Notes: generated by a model from the sequence alone, not told the origin. 24,415 nt of DNA from Ilumatobacteraceae bacterium (GCA_023263465.1 JALQWV010000174.1:1-24415); one strand, 5' to 3'. Shown: positions 1 through 8,339, counted from the first letter of the stretch. Program-made: numbers and translations.

Positions 1-381
1 CCATGGGCACTTGCCCACCACGAAGCATGCAAGTGGGAACACGTGATCAGTCCTGATGTTGAAAATGCGATCACTCGTCTTCTTGGCAACCCGACGACAT
101 GCCCACACGGCAATCCAATTCCTGGTTCCAATTACATGGAAGAACCAACGCAACCACTTGTTGATGTGCGTGTTGGATCCGCCTTTACAGTTTCACGGAT
201 ACCCGAAGAACTTGAATATGCACCGGGCATGCTCGAATTCTTAGAGTCGGCAAAACTCACCCCGGGCGTAACCGGCATGGTTACCGCCTCGGCCGAAGAT
301 GGCTCGCTCACTGTTCGGTTGCATGAAACTGATATCAACATCACTTCGTTTGCCAGCAATCGAATTCTTGTTCGAGCATGA
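1..381 (+). CDS. DtxR/IdeR-family metal-dependent transcriptional repressor (5' end outside window)
   Basis: Only the last 126 residues are present; the open frame runs into the left edge, so the DNA-binding winged helix lies outside. In family members the metal-loaded dimer represses iron or manganese uptake genes. The visible part starts in the dimerisation/metal-binding domain. The motif ACKWEHV (codons from base 25) supplies the Cys, Glu and His that match Cys102, Glu105 and His106 of the DtxR primary metal site, and the His just upstream (base 16) fits His98 of the ancillary site. A family signature NPTTCPHGNPIPG follows. The last ~70 residues form an SH3-like/FeoA-type domain (from GSAFTVSRI). 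The gene overlaps the following lipoprotein gene by ATGA. IdeR versus MntR/SirR specificity cannot be decided without the N-terminus. Confidence 0.9.
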   Translation, partial: PWALAHHEACKWEHVISPDVENAITRLLGNPTTCPHGNPIPGSNYMEEPTQPLVDVRVGSAFTVSRIPEELEYAPGMLEFLESAKLTPGVTGMVTASAEDGSLTVRLHETDINITSFASNRILVRA

Positions 382-779
382 AAGCTGCCGCTCGCATTTA
401 CCTCATCGCAATGGCGATGTTTTCGCTTGTTGCATGTTCTACGACCATTGTTGATACTGCACCGACTACAACGCTTGTGCCACCAACCACGGTGATTCCA
501 TCAGGAACTACAACTGAACTGTTTAATCAACTCCAATCCACTATTGGCGAGTTGTCAAAGTCAATTAGCGACAGTGACCGCGCCATGGCAAAAGTCAAAC
601 TTGCAGAAATTGAGGAGATTTGGAAAGTGTTACAACCACAGATTGCCGAACGTGGCGATCAGTTCATTCAAGACATGCAACGCATTATCGACCTTGCAAT
701 TTCTTCAATTGAGCGCAATCGGCCAGCCGATGCCGACAAGGCACTGCGCTTTCTGTCGCTCGTTATTGAAACGCTGTAA
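378..779 (+). CDS. Small predicted lipoprotein of unknown function, coupled to the DtxR-family gene
   Basis: A 133-residue protein with a type II signal peptide: positive residues, a hydrophobic stretch and the lipobox LVAC with the lipidated Cys at residue 20. A Thr/Pro-rich linker (about 25-45) would tether the mature protein to the membrane. The rest (about 46-133) has the heptad-like pattern of a small all-alpha bundle, with one Trp near residue 72 and no Cys or His cluster. The ATG overlaps the stop of the upstream regulator gene (ATGA), so translation is probably coupled, which hints at a role in metal homeostasis. The helical domain is loosely reminiscent of periplasmic helical domains attached to iron permeases, but I cannot assign it to a family. 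The gene ends four bases before the convergent helD stop. Confidence 0.75.
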   Translation: MKAAARIYLIAMAMFSLVACSTTIVDTAPTTTLVPPTTVIPSGTTTELFNQLQSTIGELSKSISDSDRAMAKVKLAEIEEIWKVLQPQIAERGDQFIQDMQRIIDLAISSIERNRPADADKALRFLSLVIETL

Positions 780-783
780 CTAA

Positions 784-2928
784 TTAGCCACCGGCCATCG
801 CCTCTGGCAAGTCGCGATGGTGCACAACTGTCAGTCGTTGTGTTGAACGAGTGAGCGCGACATACAAAGCGCGCAATCCATGTTCCTGCGCTGCAACTAT
901 CGCCGCAGGCTCAACTACCACTACCCCGTCAAGTTCCAAGCCCTTCACCACGCTGACTGGTACGACAGTTAGTCGCGAATCAAGGGCAGTGTTGTTTGCA
1001 CGACCATGTTGCAAACCTTCGCGAGCAAGCACTGCCGAAACCGATTCGGTCATTGCGTCGGGACACACAATGGCCACGTTGCCACCGTTGACGTTTTCTA
1101 TCATCAACCGTGTTTGAGCAACGACATCTTCGAGCAATCGCTCTGCAGATGTTGATCGAACGATGTCTGGCCCAAATTCTCCCTCGCGAACTGATTGCGG
1201 TGGAGTAAGCGACGGTGCCGCGACTGCCAACACTTTGTCAGCAAGCGCCATGATCTGAGCCGGAATGCGATACCCAACAGACAGATTGATGATCTTTGCT
1301 TCCTTCTTCGTTGGCAGGTAGCGCAGAAGGTCCTGCCAGTCGTTTGGTGCGAATGCTCCTGTTGCCTGTGCCAAGTCGCCCACCACCGTCATGGCTCCAT
1401 TGAGCGAACGCCGATTCATCATGCGCAATTGCATTGGAGTGAGGTCTTGCACTTCGTCAATGATGATGTGCCCATAGAGACGCATTTCATCGGATTCGTC
1501 AATTCGGCCGCTTCTGCGTGGTCGGGGACCAATCAACGACAGCACTTCATCGAGCAGCGCAACATCGCTTTCTGCCCAATGCACTTCAGCAAGTGATGCG
1601 CTGCGTTCACGAACCAGCAACGGCCATTCGTGTTCTTCCAACACATCTTTGGCAGCAGAGCGCACCAATGCTCGCGAACCAAATACATCGTGCAGAACTT
1701 CTGCCGGGCTCAGCACCGGCCACATTCGCAAAATAGCCGCACGGAATTCTGGAATATCGCGAAGGCTGTCGCGCAATGCCTCGAGATCTATTTCTTCGCG
1801 CTTGCTCGTTGCGGCCATTGCTGCAACCACTTCGGTTTCTACCCAACGCGCCGCTGCATTGTGCCGGCGATATCGACGTCGTGCATCACGAATTATGCGC
1901 GACGATTCAGTTGCTCGAAGTCGCAAGTATTCTGCGCCGAGCGGAATCACCAAGTCTTCACGTAATGGACGCTCACGATCGCGAACTGCAGCGGCGATGA
2001 ACTTCGACATGCGAATGTCACCCTTGACGTGCTTTGTGTCGTCGTCTTCAGCAAGACCAACACGATGGCCAGGTACAAGGTCGGCAAGCACCACTTGTTG
2101 CACTCCGGCTTCACCAAGCGAAGGAAGCACCTGCTCGATGTACCGCAGGAACACTCTGTTAGGCCCGACTACAAGGACGCCTTGATCTTCAAGCGGGAAT
2201 CGATAGGTATACAACAAATACGCCGCGCGGTGCAGTGCAACAACAGTTTTCCCTGTTCCTGGTCCGCCTTGCACAACCAACACGCCACTTTGCGGTGCAC
2301 GAATGATTTGATCTTGTTCCGCCTGAATAGTGGCAACAATGTCGCCAAGCTGTCCGGTGCGACCACGCGACAACGCGGAAATGAGAGTGCTGTATCCGCG
2401 TAATCCGGTGCCGTCGTGTTGCACTCCGGATTGCGGATCACCACCTAATCCTTCATCATGACCAAGACCTAAGTGACCTTCGCCAAACAATTCATCTTCA
2501 ATTCCGTGCAACTCTCGCCCGTGCACTGAAAAGTGACGACGGCGAGCAAGACCCATCGTTTCGCGACCAGTAGCGCGGTAAAACGGTTCGGCAACTGGTG
2601 CCCGCCAGTCCACCACAACCGGTTCGCGAGCTTCGTCAGCAACCGCCAGACGGCCAATATGAAAGCTTTCAATTTCTTCTGGGGTTTCAGCAAAGCGATC
2701 AATTCGACCAAATACCAAAGCCGCATCACCCAAATCCAACGTTGTGAGTCGCTGCAGCAATTGCTCATCAAATGCATTGCGTTCGTACCGAGCTTGAAAG
2801 GTGCCGCCTGTATTGGCCTCGTTTAGGTCGCGAATACGCCAAGCGTCCGTGCGGCTCTTTTCCAAGCAGGCGTAGGCATGGTCGATATAGGCCTGCTCGG
2901 CGGGAAGGTCTGGGTGTTGTTGGCTCAT
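784..2928 (-). CDS. helD: HelD-type UvrD-like helicase / RNA polymerase recycling ATPase
   Basis: HelD proteins are superfamily 1 ATPases that pry stalled RNA polymerase off DNA; in actinobacteria some protect against rifamycins. The N-terminal helical arm (AEQAYIDHAYACLEKSR) and the VVVDWRAPVAEPFYRA segment are family hallmarks. Counting from this start, Walker A GGPGTGKT lies at about 221-228, Walker B DEVQD at 491-495, a VVGDLAQATG motif at about 515-524, motif V-like VVKGLELDGVVV near 661-672 and motif VI ALYVALTRSTQRL at 687-699. Length 714 residues is normal for the actinobacterial class. The start is uncertain: the frame is open to GTG 3009, and ATG 2940 is also possible. ATG 2928 was preferred because homologues begin just before the conserved helical arm. 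No good Shine-Dalgarno marks any of the three. Confidence 0.93.
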   Translation of the reverse strand: MSQQHPDLPAEQAYIDHAYACLEKSRTDAWRIRDLNEANTGGTFQARYERNAFDEQLLQRLTTLDLGDAALVFGRIDRFAETPEEIESFHIGRLAVADEAREPVVVDWRAPVAEPFYRATGRETMGLARRRHFSVHGRELHGIEDELFGEGHLGLGHDEGLGGDPQSGVQHDGTGLRGYSTLISALSRGRTGQLGDIVATIQAEQDQIIRAPQSGVLVVQGGPGTGKTVVALHRAAYLLYTYRFPLEDQGVLVVGPNRVFLRYIEQVLPSLGEAGVQQVVLADLVPGHRVGLAEDDDTKHVKGDIRMSKFIAAAVRDRERPLREDLVIPLGAEYLRLRATESSRIIRDARRRYRRHNAAARWVETEVVAAMAATSKREEIDLEALRDSLRDIPEFRAAILRMWPVLSPAEVLHDVFGSRALVRSAAKDVLEEHEWPLLVRERSASLAEVHWAESDVALLDEVLSLIGPRPRRSGRIDESDEMRLYGHIIIDEVQDLTPMQLRMMNRRSLNGAMTVVGDLAQATGAFAPNDWQDLLRYLPTKKEAKIINLSVGYRIPAQIMALADKVLAVAAPSLTPPQSVREGEFGPDIVRSTSAERLLEDVVAQTRLMIENVNGGNVAIVCPDAMTESVSAVLAREGLQHGRANNTALDSRLTVVPVSVVKGLELDGVVVVEPAAIVAAQEHGLRALYVALTRSTQRLTVVHHRDLPEAMAGG

Positions 2929-3057
2929 TTTGGGGTTCATCAACTCTACCGTCAGAACCGAACCGCCGATTTTTGAATTTTCCTCGTTTTTGGCAGTATC
3001 CACATACACAGTTCGTCCACATCACTATTGACAAATCCTGCATCGGCGGAGGCAGAC

Positions 3058-3690
3058 ATGTCCAAATCATTTACGCGGTACTTGCGCGTTGCGCTTCCAG
3101 CGGTCGCCATTACAACAAGTTGTGCGGCGCCAATCAATGAACTCACCTTCACCACCTCGGTATCAACTCCGCCAACATCTCACGAATCGACAGCCACAAC
3201 TCTTGCTCCCAGTGAACGAGTTGAGTCTGTCGTAACGAGCAACGCCGCGATCATCAACGGTGTTGTGCGCGACTTCAGTCGTATTTACGAAGCACGCGCG
3301 CAATGTGGCAGAACTCCTGAACAATGCCCCATTAACGAGATGGCCGTGAAAGGCAGCTCGCTGTTCAACTCGCTCACGAAAGTCATGAATGAGCGCATTC
3401 ATGGAAACCTGTACACACGCAGTGACGCAGGGAAATTGCGTGTCCGCATCGAATCAGTCGAAATCATCGACACCAATCACGCAACTGTGCACACATGCAT
3501 CTTTGACTCGGTAGTGCTGTTCGATTCTGGTCAGATCGACGGCACTGCCGACGACATCGTGTTTGACGATTCGGTGATTTCGGCATTCATGGTGTGGACC
3601 CTGCAACTCGACAACGACACGTGGAAGTGGGTGTCGTCCACCGCCACAAAACGAAAGATCGGAGGAGATATATGCGGATTCGCAAGTTAG
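3058..3690 (+). CDS. Predicted lipoprotein, NTF2-like, first of an exported pair
   Basis: A 210-residue protein starting at ATG 3058, chosen because GGAGG sits 6 bases upstream; the frame is open a little further 5'. The N-terminus has a short hydrophobic segment ending in TTSC (Cys22), a non-ideal lipobox, followed by a Ser/Thr/Pro-rich linker to about residue 50. The C-terminal ~150 residues follow the pattern of secreted NTF2/SnoaL-like domains: a long first helix (NGVVRDFSRIYEARAQC), a central strand pair (RVRIESVEIIDTNHATVHTCIFDSVVLF) and a late strand with WTLQLDNDTWKWVSS. Four Cys after the lipobox Cys could form disulfides outside the cytoplasm. The family call is fold-level recognition by eye. 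The next gene starts inside this one (19-base overlap), so the two are probably co-translated. Confidence 0.72.
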   Translation: MSKSFTRYLRVALPAVAITTSCAAPINELTFTTSVSTPPTSHESTATTLAPSERVESVVTSNAAIINGVVRDFSRIYEARAQCGRTPEQCPINEMAVKGSSLFNSLTKVMNERIHGNLYTRSDAGKLRVRIESVEIIDTNHATVHTCIFDSVVLFDSGQIDGTADDIVFDDSVISAFMVWTLQLDNDTWKWVSSTATKRKIGGDICGFAS

Positions 3691-4511
3691 CGATTACAGC
3701 AATGGTCATATGTATAGGTGCGCTTCCAAGCGAAGTGCATGCAGGCGACTCCATAGGTGGCAGCCAAACCAGCAGCGCTGGAATAAACGGCAATCAAATC
3801 ATGGCTGGTATTCAATTTGGAGCAATACCAGGTAGTTCTGGCGCAACTGAAGACTGCGAATGGTCACTGGCAATCCCCCACGATTCGCATACGGGCAATC
3901 AAACCATGGTGCAAAAAGTTTCTGGGGGTCTGAGTTATCGCCTTTTTGAATACACCTGCCTCAATCGCACTCCTGCAACAACCTTCCATTGGATTCCACA
4001 AGTGTCCACTGCGCAACTTGCAGAGCAAGCAGCGTCTGTGGTGTACGACAACATTCCCGCACTTTGGGGAAACTTTGCTCCACCCGCTCAGCGCGGTGTC
4101 GTAAAACTAGGAACATGGTTTTGGGTGAACCCGTTGATGTGGGTTCCAGTGAGTGCAACTGCAGGAGTGCCCACGCCAGCTGGTTACATCTCGGTCACCA
4201 CTACTGCAACTCCGAAGAAACTCATTTTTGATCCCGGTGATGGAGCGCTCGGCACCGGACCTGTTACCTGCGATGGACCAGGACTTCCTTGGATTGAAAT
4301 TTTTGGAGATCACATGAGCAGCAAGTGCATGTACACCTATTCACACTCGTCATCCATGCATCCGTCTGGGCTGTTTCCCGCAAAACTATCGGTGCAGTGG
4401 CACATCTCGTACACCACAAATTTCGGCGTCAGCGGAACGATTGGTGACTTTACGTTTGCCGCTAGCCATCAACTACATGTTCGCGAAGTGCAAGCTTTAG
4501 TCACCGGTTAA
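3672..4511 (+). CDS. Exported protein with PKD-like C-terminal domain, unknown function
   Basis: A 279-residue protein. ATG 3672 was chosen because GGAGGAG lies 4-5 bases upstream and the following residues form a signal peptide (RIRK, hydrophobic core, cleavage expected after VHA at residue 24). The frame is open upstream to 3594, but that extension has no signal. The mature N-terminal half has two Cys and aromatic-rich stretches. From about residue 175 it resembles the PKD-like beta-sandwich of actinobacterial secreted proteins: VTTTATPKKLIFDPGDG, then VTCDGPGLPW, then KCMYTYSHSS, then LSVQWHISY, with a paired Cys expected to be a disulfide. It overlaps the preceding lipoprotein gene by 19 bases, so an exported pair acting together in the envelope is likely. 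Its stop overlaps the convergent deacylase stop in TTAA. Confidence 0.75.
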   Translation: MRIRKLAITAMVICIGALPSEVHAGDSIGGSQTSSAGINGNQIMAGIQFGAIPGSSGATEDCEWSLAIPHDSHTGNQTMVQKVSGGLSYRLFEYTCLNRTPATTFHWIPQVSTAQLAEQAASVVYDNIPALWGNFAPPAQRGVVKLGTWFWVNPLMWVPVSATAGVPTPAGYISVTTTATPKKLIFDPGDGALGTGPVTCDGPGLPWIEIFGDHMSSKCMYTYSHSSSMHPSGLFPAKLSVQWHISYTTNFGVSGTIGDFTFAASHQLHVREVQALVTG

Positions 4512-4999
4512 GCACCGTTTGCTGTAATTGCCCCAGATGTAGCATCAAGCACTCGAAGCAAATCGGATGGCGCAACTTCAATGTCTATGCCACGACGACC
4601 ACCACTAACGAAGATGGTGGGAAAGTCACGTGCCGATTCGTCAACAACAGTGAGCAGTTTCTTTTTTTGTCCGAATGGACTAATTCCACCAACTACATAT
4701 CCTGTAATTCGTTGCGCATCATGAGCCGGAACCATTTCGCATCGCTTCACTCCAAGAACTAGCGCAAGCGCCTTCAATGACAATTGAGAACTCACGGGAA
4801 CAATGGCAACCACTGCCGATTTTTCCGACTGCGCAAGCAGAGTCTTAAACACTCGCGATTCCTCAACTCCGAGTGCATGTGCCGCTGCCCTTCCATACCC
4901 AAGCCCCTCGGTATCGGCCACGTCGTGATCAAAGGCATGAACGGCAAACTCAATGCCGCTTCGCTCGAGCATCACCATGGCTGGAGTAGCACCCTTCAT
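4508..4999 (-). CDS. ybaK: YbaK/EbsC-family Cys-tRNA(Pro) deacylase
   Basis: A cytoplasmic 163-residue protein of normal length for the YbaK/ProX editing family, whose characterised members hydrolyse Cys mischarged on tRNA-Pro. Visible hallmarks are the N-terminal MLERSGIEFAVHAFDHD strand-helix unit, ALGVEESRVFKTLLAQ with the conserved Lys of the active site, the LSLKALALVLGVKRCEM segment and the signature GYVVGGISPFGQKKKLLTVVDES. Its stop codon overlaps the stop of the exported protein gene on the other strand. Upstream, TATGCT lies nine bases before the ATG on the minus strand and could serve as a -10 giving a leader of only 2-3 bases; there is no convincing Shine-Dalgarno. Substrate specificity within the family is assumed from the best-known branch. 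Confidence 0.9.
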   Translation of the reverse strand: MKGATPAMVMLERSGIEFAVHAFDHDVADTEGLGYGRAAAHALGVEESRVFKTLLAQSEKSAVVAIVPVSSQLSLKALALVLGVKRCEMVPAHDAQRITGYVVGGISPFGQKKKLLTVVDESARDFPTIFVSGGRRGIDIEVAPSDLLRVLDATSGAITANGA

Positions 5000-5109
5000 T
5001 GCCTATTCAGCATACGAATATTGGGGTTATTCAGTAGGAACAGGGGTACTTGCCTGACACACTGAAGGGTCGCTATTCGCGGCAATACAGACTTCGAAAA
5101 GGACCCACC

Positions 5110-5712
5110 ATGCCAGTCAGTAACTCACGCGACACCATTTTGCTCGAACGTCGTTACGCGGCAGTGTTTACCACCATTACCGATGAATCAATTGCCAAAC
5201 TTGCGGCAGCGGTCGACGAAAAATTGCGCGATGCTCTTGCAAAGGTTCTTGCTCTTCCAGCAGGCACGTTCGACGATGCATCAACCGTTGCGCCAAAGGT
5301 TCGTGAGGCTATGAAGGCTCGCAAGGCATACCTTGACACCGGCGTTTTGTTCGGTGAGGCAGCAACCGAGAAAGCAATTGAAATACTTGGTGACAAATCG
5401 GAAGACCCAAGCTTGGAAGATTTACACAGCGTCTTGCCAGTGCTCATCGAAGAATTCAGTCTTGATGCATGTCGTCTCATGGCGGTGCAATTTTCTGTTT
5501 CACTTGGCGGATTCCGCAAACTGGTAAACACCGACGAACGCTTTGCTATTCCTTCAACGGGCAATGCACCCGTCGCCGCAGCAACTGCACCAGTAAAAGA
5601 TGCAGCCGCACAGGAAGAGAAGAAGCGAGCCCGTGCAGAACGCAAGGAAAAAGACAAGGCCGCACGTGCTCAAGCAGAGGCACAACGTCGCATTGCCCGC
5701 GGTCGCGCATAA
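5110..5712 (+). CDS. Hypothetical protein with charged Ala/Lys/Arg-rich C-terminal tail
   Basis: A 200-residue soluble protein that I do not recognise. ATG 5110 was chosen because AAAAGGA lies 6 bases upstream; a TTG at 5050 would add 20 residues without a ribosome-binding site. Residues 1-150 are predicted mostly helical (LERRYAAVFTTITDESIAKLAAAVDEKL and later helices) with no catalytic-looking motif and one Cys. From about 155 there is an Ala/Pro/Val linker and then a long highly charged helix (EEKKRARAERKEKDKAARAQAEAQRR), which could bind nucleic acid or form a coiled coil. It lies 9 bases upstream of the FAH-family gene on the same strand, so it may be co-transcribed with it. Confidence 0.72.
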   Translation: MPVSNSRDTILLERRYAAVFTTITDESIAKLAAAVDEKLRDALAKVLALPAGTFDDASTVAPKVREAMKARKAYLDTGVLFGEAATEKAIEILGDKSEDPSLEDLHSVLPVLIEEFSLDACRLMAVQFSVSLGGFRKLVNTDERFAIPSTGNAPVAAATAPVKDAAAQEEKKRARAERKEKDKAARAQAEAQRRIARGRA

Positions 5713-5721
5713 ATATTTGCC

Positions 5722-6573
5722 ATGACACTCCGTATTGCCAACCTCAAGGGTCGCGCACAATTCATCGTTGGTGATAGTGATGCCCCACGCGCAATTGACG
5801 TCGCAACTGCCAGCAACAATTCTTTGTCCGCAGACCCGATGCTGTGCTTTGCACACTGGGATTCGTTGAAGAAAATCGCAGCAACTCTTGATGCAAGTTC
5901 AGGAACTCCAGTTGCCGTTGCCGATCTTTCGTGTCCAGTTCCGCAGCCACGCCAAATGTTCGCGGTTGGTTTGAACTATCGCCAACATGCTGCGGAAATG
6001 GGCAGCCCATTGCCACCGCTTCCCTTGGTATTTGCAAAATTCCAAAGTTCACTGAACTCCCCAACAGGCAACATCGAAATTTTGAGTGACACCGTTGACT
6101 ACGAATCTGAACTCGTCATCATTGTTGGCAAAGGCGGTCGACACATTGATGAAGCCGTCGCTTGGAACCACGTTGCGGGCTTATGCGCTGGTCAAGATGT
6201 TTCCGACCGCGGTCTGCAATACATGGGTTCGCCACCACAGTTCAGTTTGGGCAAGAGCCGCGTTGGCTACTCGCCAATTGGACCATGGGTCACCGACATG
6301 TCAAATAACGACAAGCGCGATGACTTACAACTTGGTTGCACTGTAAATGGAGAACAGCGTCAAAACACACGTACCAGCGACATGATCTTTGGCATTGCAC
6401 ACATTGTTTCCTACATGTCCACCATTGTTGAACTGTTTCCCGGCGATGTCATCTATACAGGTTCGCCTTTCGGCGTGGGCCATGGCCGTAAGCCACAGTT
6501 GTACCTCAAGCCTGGCGACGTCGTGGAAACCACGCTTGAAGGCGTTGGCACGATTACTAACCGCTGCATTTAA
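5722..6573 (+). CDS. Fumarylacetoacetate hydrolase (FAH)-family protein
   Basis: A 283-residue cytoplasmic enzyme. The family cleaves or hydrates/decarboxylates beta-diketo and 2-oxo acids at the ends of aromatic degradation pathways using Mg2+ or Mn2+. The core begins about residue 78 (FAVGLNYRQHAAEMG, with the conserved His at 89). Metal ligands are visible as the ExE of DYESEL (Glu128, Glu130) and Asp159 in GQDVSD. The C-terminal signature GDVIYTGSPFGVGHGRKPQLYLKPGDVVETTLEGVG is typical. The first ~75 residues are the variable N-terminal domain seen in many actinobacterial members. The gene follows the unknown 200-residue gene by 9 bases and precedes the amidohydrolase by 35. The exact reaction (acylpyruvase, hydratase or decarboxylase) cannot be read from sequence. 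Confidence 0.92.
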   Translation: MTLRIANLKGRAQFIVGDSDAPRAIDVATASNNSLSADPMLCFAHWDSLKKIAATLDASSGTPVAVADLSCPVPQPRQMFAVGLNYRQHAAEMGSPLPPLPLVFAKFQSSLNSPTGNIEILSDTVDYESELVIIVGKGGRHIDEAVAWNHVAGLCAGQDVSDRGLQYMGSPPQFSLGKSRVGYSPIGPWVTDMSNNDKRDDLQLGCTVNGEQRQNTRTSDMIFGIAHIVSYMSTIVELFPGDVIYTGSPFGVGHGRKPQLYLKPGDVVETTLEGVGTITNRCI

Positions 6574-6596
6574 ATTTGCGCCTCACGCAATCGGAG

Positions 6597-6602
6597 TAGA
6601 TT
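6597..6602 (+). promoter_or_regulatory. Candidate -10 element of a leaderless promoter for the amidohydrolase
   Basis: TAGATT fits TANNNT and is followed by exactly 6 bases before ATG 6609, so transcription would begin at or next to the start codon. The only purine-rich stretch (GGAG, 6593-6596) is 12 bases away, too far for a normal Shine-Dalgarno. The -35 region is weak. Confidence 0.4.
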
Positions 6603-6608
6603 TCTCAT

Positions 6609-8339
6609 ATGGATTCGGGGAACACCACCGTCATCACTGGCGGAACTGTTGTCGACGGTTCGGGTCAACCAGCGCGACTAGCCGATGTTGCATTTGTTGA
6701 TGGCGTGATCACCGAGGTTGCTGCACCAGGCGAGATTTCAACTGCTCATGCCCATCGCCATATCAAGGCTGATGGACTTCTCGTTACGCCGGGCTGGGTT
6801 GATGTGCACACGCATTACGACGCGCAAGCCACATGGGATCCGTGGATGACACCAAGTAGCTGGCACGGTGTAACCACTGCAGTCATGGGTAACTGCGGAG
6901 TGGGATTCGCTCCAGCAGTTCCCGAGCGTCATCAGTGGCTTATCGAACTGATGGAAGGTGTTGAAGATATTCCCGGTTCTGCAATGGTCGAAGGAATTAC
7001 CTGGGAATGGGAGTCCTTCCCTGAATACCTCGATGCACTCGAACGCAAGCCACATGTCATCGACTTTGGAACACAAATTGCGCACGGCGCATTGCGAGCA
7101 TTCGTCATGGGTGATCGTGGAGCGAACAACGAAGTCGCAACACCCGACGACATTGCGTTGATGAGCAAACTGACTGAAGAGGCACTACGAGCAGGAGCAC
7201 TTGGTTTCTCAACGTCGCGAACACCTCTGCACCGCAGCAAAAGCGGCGAATTGGTTCCAGGAACCACCGCAGCCCCCGACGAGTTGTACGGAATTGCCGA
7301 TGCGATGAAACGAGTTGGACACGGCATCTTCCAATTTTCGCCAGAACACACGCGAGTACCTGTTGAAGAATGGCCATGGATGCAAGAACTTGCTCGCCGC
7401 AGTGGCGCGACGGTAAGCGTGAATGTAAACCAGCTTGACGATGGAAGCGAAGTATGGCGCAAGACATTGGCGCTTCTTACCAAGGCGCACGAAACGGGCG
7501 AGAAAATAGTTGCGCAAACAGCCGGGCGTTCAATCGGCATTTTGATGTGTCTTGAGGGAAGCGTTCACCCACTGCTCGCCCATCCCGCATATCACGAAGT
7601 GATGCACTTGCCTTTTGCGGAACGTGTTGCAGCACTCAACGACCCAGTACGACGCCAGCGATTCATTGATGAAGTTCCGCAAGACGGTTTCTATGAAGGC
7701 TTGGTTACGAAAGCGCTGAAGCGCATGTACCCAGTTACTAGTGGAAACATCGATTACGAACCGCATCCTTCGCAGTCAATTGGCGAACAGTCAAAGGCAA
7801 CCGGCGTTCCTGCAATGAAACTCATTGTTGACCACATGCTCTCGAACGGCGGCAAAGGCATGATTTACTCGCCATTCTTCAACTACATGTACGGCGATCT
7901 GTCAATGACGTACGAGATGATGCAGCATCCACAAACACGTAATGGCCTCAGTGATGCCGGCGCTCACTGTGGCGCAATTTGTGATGGCGGTATGCCTACA
8001 TTCATGCTCACGCATTGGGTTCGCGACCGCACACGCGGACCAAAACTGTCGCTTGAACACATTGTGTACCGCCAAACACGCCACACTGCAGAACTGCATG
8101 GGCTGTTGGACCGCGGCCTCCTGAAACCAGGCATGAAAGCCGACATCAACATTGTTGACTTTGACAATCTTGGTTTCGACATGCCTCACATGGCTTACGA
8201 CTTACCAGCGAACGGTCGTCGGCTCGTGCAACACGCCAATGGTTACGTGAAAACCTTTGTTAGCGGTGTGCAAACCGTAGACAACGATGCGTTTACTGGC
8301 GAATTGCCTGGTGCACTCATTCGCGGACCACGCCGCTAA
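6609..8339 (+). CDS. Amidohydrolase family 3 protein, N-acyl-D-amino-acid deacylase-like
   Basis: A 576-residue cytoplasmic metal-dependent hydrolase. The N-terminal beta-sandwich (VITGGTVVDGSGQPARLADVAFVDGVI) leads into the barrel with GWVDVHTHYDAQATWDP (His67, His69). GNCGVGFAP has Cys96 at the place of the metal-bridging Cys of D-aminoacylase, and LSDAGAHCGAICDGG carries the catalytic Asp (Asp449). The C-terminus (GLLDRGLLKPGMKADINIVDF) is the usual closing segment. The two barrel histidines expected between Cys96 and Asp449 are not obvious: the region reads FQFSPEHT and VSVNVNQLDDG, so the substrate may differ from acyl-D-amino acids. There is no close Shine-Dalgarno; TAGATT (6597-6602) lies 6 bases before the ATG and suggests a leaderless transcript. 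It ends seven bases before the convergent DinB-like gene. Confidence 0.9.
   Translation: MDSGNTTVITGGTVVDGSGQPARLADVAFVDGVITEVAAPGEISTAHAHRHIKADGLLVTPGWVDVHTHYDAQATWDPWMTPSSWHGVTTAVMGNCGVGFAPAVPERHQWLIELMEGVEDIPGSAMVEGITWEWESFPEYLDALERKPHVIDFGTQIAHGALRAFVMGDRGANNEVATPDDIALMSKLTEEALRAGALGFSTSRTPLHRSKSGELVPGTTAAPDELYGIADAMKRVGHGIFQFSPEHTRVPVEEWPWMQELARRSGATVSVNVNQLDDGSEVWRKTLALLTKAHETGEKIVAQTAGRSIGILMCLEGSVHPLLAHPAYHEVMHLPFAERVAALNDPVRRQRFIDEVPQDGFYEGLVTKALKRMYPVTSGNIDYEPHPSQSIGEQSKATGVPAMKLIVDHMLSNGGKGMIYSPFFNYMYGDLSMTYEMMQHPQTRNGLSDAGAHCGAICDGGMPTFMLTHWVRDRTRGPKLSLEHIVYRQTRHTAELHGLLDRGLLKPGMKADINIVDFDNLGFDMPHMAYDLPANGRRLVQHANGYVKTFVSGVQTVDNDAFTGELPGALIRGPRR

Noticed and set aside
1649..2185. 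178-codon open frame on the plus strand inside helD
   Set aside because: It is antisense to a clearly coding helicase region, is Arg/Ser-rich with no family features, and has no ribosome-binding site. It is a reading-frame shadow.
3028..3033. Perfect TTGACA upstream of the lipoprotein gene as a -35 box
   Set aside because: A -10 at normal spacing would fall on the ribosome-binding site or start codon (ATG 3058), and no TANNNT is there. The match is probably chance.
5000..5109. Clear sigma-70 promoter in the gap before the charged-tail gene
   Set aside because: TTGCCT (5050) with CTATTC 17 bases on is only a weak match, and no better pair was found, so no promoter is annotated there.
5154..5657. 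167-codon open frame on the minus strand opposite the charged-tail protein
   Set aside because: It is a Ser/Ala/Arg-rich antisense shadow. The plus-strand frame has the ribosome-binding site and better coding character.
6932..7540. 202-codon open frame on the minus strand inside the amidohydrolase
   Set aside because: It is antisense to conserved amidohydrolase sequence, Ser/Pro/Arg-rich and without motifs.
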